Source: Occallatibacter savannae | GTDB lineage: Bacteria; Acidobacteriota; Terriglobia; Terriglobales; Acidobacteriaceae | Direction: 5' to 3' | Assembly (NCBI RefSeq): GCF_003131205.1 | Contig: NZ_QFFY01000002.1 | Span: 581,016-645,015, forward strand | Length of the DNA: 64,000 nucleotides | In this document: positions 61,991 through 64,000 of the stretch, piece by piece | Position numbering within the stretch: the first letter of the stretch is position 1 | How the letters are laid out: the number at the start of each line of letters is the position of its first letter | Notes under the pieces: generated by a model | Seen by the model: only the letters and a program-made list of their open reading frames with translations | Database searches by the model: none | Told to the model about the DNA's origin: nothing | Translations under genes and position numbers: made by a program

Positions 61991-62188
61991 ATGCCTTGCT
62001 GGGTGCACGCTGAACTCGAAACCGAGTGGAAAAGGCTTGTAGAACAACAGGTCGGTGCGCACTCGAGTGGGGATGACAGCCCCACCGTCCGCCTTTACTG
62101 GCAGATCATTGAACATCGCCGGTCTTGTGAGGTTTGCCGGGATGATGAGGCGATGCGGAGCATGGAAGAGACGCTCAAAAAGCAGTAG
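61991..62188 (+). CDS. Small hypothetical protein, probably leaderless
   Basis: A 65-residue protein (MPCWVHAELETEWKRL...). A TACAAT -10 box at 61977-61982 ends only 8 bases before the ATG, so it may be translated without a leader, like the gene at 59993. It has Cys in PCWVH and SCEVCRDDE; the latter CxxC could bind metal. It overlaps the convergent cyclic-nucleotide-binding gene by 14 bases. No family recognised. Confidence 0.5.
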   Translation: MPCWVHAELETEWKRLVEQQVGAHSSGDDSPTVRLYWQIIEHRRSCEVCRDDEAMRSMEETLKKQ

Positions 62189-62642
62189 CGGCTTCTGCGA
62201 TTGCCATCCGTGCCGCCCGAGTCTCCGCCGCTAGAATCTTCAGCACATTTAGTGACAGGACCGGGTCAGAGGCAATCATTTTGCAGAACTCCTCCGCTTC
62301 TATCGCTATGAGTTCCGATCTAGCAACAACAACGCCTGTCATCGAGTACGGCTGGTTGCCGAAAGCTGCTGGTACACCAACAATTGAGCCGTTCTCGGCG
62401 ATGAATCCGATTGCATGGGAGGTCGAGAATGGCAGCGTGAGTGCCACAGCCCCGGAAATGACAAGGTAGACCCTCGTTGCAGATTCACCCTGCCGGAACA
62501 GAACAGCCGTGCGCGGGAAGGTCAAAGTCCTCCCACGTTGAATAAATTCTTTGATCAGTTCTGGGCTGGCCAAGATTCCCGAAAGCGGGGATGGCTGGGA
62601 GACTTCTAGGATGTCCTGTTTGATTGTGGAATCGTCGAGCAC
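62175..62642 (-). CDS. Cyclic-nucleotide-binding-domain protein without DNA-binding domain
   Basis: A 155-residue protein with a single Crp/cNMP-binding beta-roll (TFPRTAVLFRQGESATRVYLVISGAVAL, then ENGSIVGVPAAFGNQPY). The phosphate-binding cassette normally has GE and R; here GSIVGVP and the Tyr replace part of it, so ligand binding is uncertain. The C-terminus ends after one helix (NVLKILAAETRAARMAI), and no helix-turn-helix follows, which distinguishes it from Crp/Fnr regulators. It may act as a stand-alone sensor or dimer partner. Confidence 0.75.
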   Translation of the reverse strand: MLDDSTIKQDILEVSQPSPLSGILASPELIKEFIQRGRTLTFPRTAVLFRQGESATRVYLVISGAVALTLPFSTSHAIGFIAENGSIVGVPAAFGNQPYSMTGVVVARSELIAIEAEEFCKMIASDPVLSLNVLKILAAETRAARMAIAEAATAF

Positions 62643-62687
62643 GAGAACTCCCTCCGAAGATGCTGCCAGAATTCGAACTCGGATGGA

Positions 62688-62701
62688 GTGACGAGCGTCA
62701 C
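62688..62701. promoter_or_regulatory. Perfect CRP-like palindrome GTGA-N6-TCAC
   Basis: GTGACGAGCGTCAC is a perfect palindrome with the exact GTGA-N6-TCAC spacing of CRP-family sites. It is 46 bases upstream of the cyclic-nucleotide-binding gene start. The encoded protein lacks a DNA-binding domain, so another CRP-type factor would have to bind. Confidence 0.45.
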
Positions 62702-62955
62702 ATACAGTTCATCAATTCGGGGCGAAGATCGTTTTAATAACCCAAAGCCAAATTCGGGGTAGCCTCCAAGCCATTTAGACGTGGCATTCCCCTTCCTCCC
62801 TGCAAGCCGCAGAACGCCTTGCAGGAGTGCTTCCTCTTACTGATTCAAGGCAGAGCTTTTGCACTGTAGGTCACGCGGAAGCAAGGGTTCTTCCCAGTTC
62901 CATCTGAAGATTGCATCGCAATACAATCAATCTGGAAGTCAATCGGTTTTACCCT

Positions 62956-62992
62956 CGCCAGCCGAACCTGTTCCCGGCTGGCGTTGTTTTTT
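62956..62992 (+). terminator. Rho-independent terminator or attenuator upstream of the zinc-ribbon gene
   Basis: CGCCAGCCG (62956-62964) pairs perfectly with CGGCTGGCG (62975-62983) over a 10-base loop, and TTGTTTTTT follows. No coding gene lies directly upstream on this strand, so it might end a short RNA or act as an attenuator about 100 bases before the gene at 63092. Confidence 0.7.
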
Positions 62993-63091
62993 CTCAAACG
63001 GGCTCCACGTTTACGGATGGGACACTTGACGTCACTACCAGAGAAGCTCAGACTATTCGCAAAACCCCGTCTTCCCGGCTCGGAGGTCAGC

Positions 63092-63391
63092 ATGAACTTC
63101 ATTGACCGTGATTTGAAGTGCGTCAACTGCGGAGTTGAGTTCGTGTTCACGGCAGGCGAACAGGAATTCTTCCGTGCCCGTGGCTTCACAAACACACCGA
63201 AGAGTTGCCGGGAGTGCAGGTCAAAGAAGAACCATCGACCGATGAGGGCTGATAGCAAAGTGACCTGCGCGGACTGCGGGTCGGCAACGACAGTACCCTT
63301 CACCCCACGCCAACATCGACCTGTGTATTGCCGTGCGTGCTTCAGTGAACACCGCTCTGAGGCGGAATCCCCCGTGTGCACTGCTATTTGA
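63092..63391 (+). CDS. Zinc-ribbon protein with two cysteine modules
   Basis: The ATG at 63092 is preceded by GGAGGT (5-base spacing), giving 99 residues; the frame is open upstream but shadow-like. The first module (LKCVNCGVEFVFTAGEQEFF ... SCRECRSKK) matches the probable zinc-ribbon family in which the second CxxC is about 20 residues away; the second (VTCADCGSATTVPFTPRQHRPVYCRACF) repeats the pattern. Such proteins are small and widespread, of unknown role. A decayed relative lies at the window's right edge. Confidence 0.8.
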   Translation: MNFIDRDLKCVNCGVEFVFTAGEQEFFRARGFTNTPKSCRECRSKKNHRPMRADSKVTCADCGSATTVPFTPRQHRPVYCRACFSEHRSEAESPVCTAI

Positions 63392-63528
63392 GCCTGAGGG
63401 TAACCAAAGAGGCAACAATCTGCTTGCGCGTGTCCCGCTGCGCTGAGAACCTCAGAGAACCCTAGGGAAAACCCCGACAGACAGAGAATCATCAGAGAAG
63501 ACTGCGTGGGGGATTCTGAGGGCTCAAA

Positions 63529-63696
63529 ATGATTGATCCGAAGGTTCAGGTGCTCAAAGACACAGTCGAGAAGATCGAACGAAACCACAGCGACAATCCA
63601 GCGAGTTCCCAACTGAAGCAGATTCTGAACGAAAAAATCGAGGAGCTTGAAACTCTCGGCAATCGCGAACCTGAACCACTGGCCGAAAGCGATTAG
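63529..63696 (+). CDS. Small coiled-coil hypothetical protein (55 residues)
   Basis: MIDPKVQVLKDTVEKIERNH leads into a charged helix (SQLKQILNEKIEELETLGNR), predicted to form a short coiled coil, and an acidic tail. GAGG lies about 7 bases before the ATG at 63529. The regular heptad-like pattern of Leu/Ile and the ribosome binding site support a real gene. Function unknown. Confidence 0.5.
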   Translation: MIDPKVQVLKDTVEKIERNHSDNPASSQLKQILNEKIEELETLGNREPEPLAESD

Positions 63697-63765
63697 GGTT
63701 GACCGAAAAGTATGCACCAAGCATCATCGACCGAGTACGCAGGCGCTTCTCACCGATTGCGATGG

Positions 63766-64000
63766 ACACACTCTGTTTATCGGTTTTCTACTTCTTAAAA
63801 AGGGCTCCACAAGTCACAGAGATTTCACTACCGCTGCTCGTCTAGTATCTGCTGCGGAGCGGGAGTTCTTCCATTCCAAAGGCTTCAATCACTGTCCATA
63901 ATTTACAGGGTGTGCAGGTTCTAGGTAATCGCCTCACGAGGGTCGATTCTTCCTTGACGTGCGAGGACTGGGGAAACCAACGATGCTCTTTACGCCGAGA
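63766..64000 (+). pseudogene. Decayed duplicate of the zinc-ribbon gene (continues past window edge)
   Basis: The stretch AAEREFFHSKGFNHCP corresponds to AGEQEFFRARGFTNTP of the intact protein, then a stop. Further on, LTCED and, after one frame change, KPTMLFTPR correspond to VTCADCGSATTVPFTPR. Sequence before it (GGGCTCCAC ... TCACTACC) also resembles the DNA upstream of the intact gene. Stops and a frameshift show decay. Confidence 0.6.

Noticed and set aside
62845..63720. A 291-residue minus-strand frame through the zinc-ribbon region
   Set aside because: It is antisense to the intact zinc-ribbon gene, the 55-residue gene and a terminator, and its composition is shadow-like; only its last 30 residues look protein-like, which is not enough.

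Overview
The window looks like a chromosome segment of an acidobacterium of the class Terriglobia. This rests on protein families seen here: a VWFA-related protein of the acidobacterial type (TIGR03436-like), a very large TonB-dependent receptor with an N-terminal carboxypeptidase-regulatory-like domain (Oar-like), several CRTAC1-type FG-GAP/VCBS plus ASPIC/UnbV proteins, exported TPR proteins, and dispersed acidobacterial-style intergenic repeats. The taxonomic call is an inference from family content; no 16S gene is present.

Region 1 (0-26.9 kb) is mostly housekeeping. It holds the start of a Na+/H+ antiporter cut by the window edge, a TAT-exported DUF3863-like protein, a TPR protein, tRNA-Leu(CAG), an Fpg-type DNA glycosylase, panB-panC overlapping by one base, a polysaccharide deacetylase, a ferric-reductase-like membrane protein, hemL, purM and purN, an exported DUF711 protein, folD-coaE-htrA, an ECF-like sigma factor translationally coupled to an anti-sigma factor, a two-gene molybdenum hydroxylase, PPK2, class I aldolase, a beta-propeller protein and an SDR.

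Region 2 (27.3-35.2 kb) is a compact seven-gene operon for propionyl-CoA/methylmalonyl-CoA/succinyl-CoA interconversion: a carboxyltransferase, an OadG/MmdD-like membrane subunit, a biotin carrier protein, epimerase, both methylmalonyl-CoA mutase subunits and the MeaB GTPase. Neither a biotin carboxylase nor a membrane decarboxylase beta subunit is next to it, so the direction of flux is open.

Region 3 (35.2-59.7 kb) is the most unusual part. It is a block of almost exclusively exported proteins: a VWFA protein, a 1026-residue unknown, three CRTAC1 proteins (one fused to a thioredoxin-like domain without CxxC and to TPRs), three TPR proteins (two are paralogues flanking the block), a 1297-residue TonB-dependent receptor, a TAT-exported alkaline-phosphatase-like protein and a 402-residue unknown. 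The receptor promoter carries a 36-base inverted repeat resembling paired LacI-family operators, and a related box lies upstream of the 1026-residue gene. I propose this as a candidate co-regulated envelope system for binding, processing and importing an unknown ligand.

Region 4 (59.7-64 kb) appears to be one end of an integrated element. It starts at a 3' fragment of a tRNA-Ser-like gene, followed by short direct, tandem and inverted repeats resembling integrase arm sites. It then carries small zinc-ribbon proteins, two genes that look leaderless, a decayed GHKL ATPase, a protein with an HEAAH motif, a cyclic-nucleotide-binding protein lacking a DNA-binding domain, and a zinc-ribbon gene with a decayed duplicate at the window edge.
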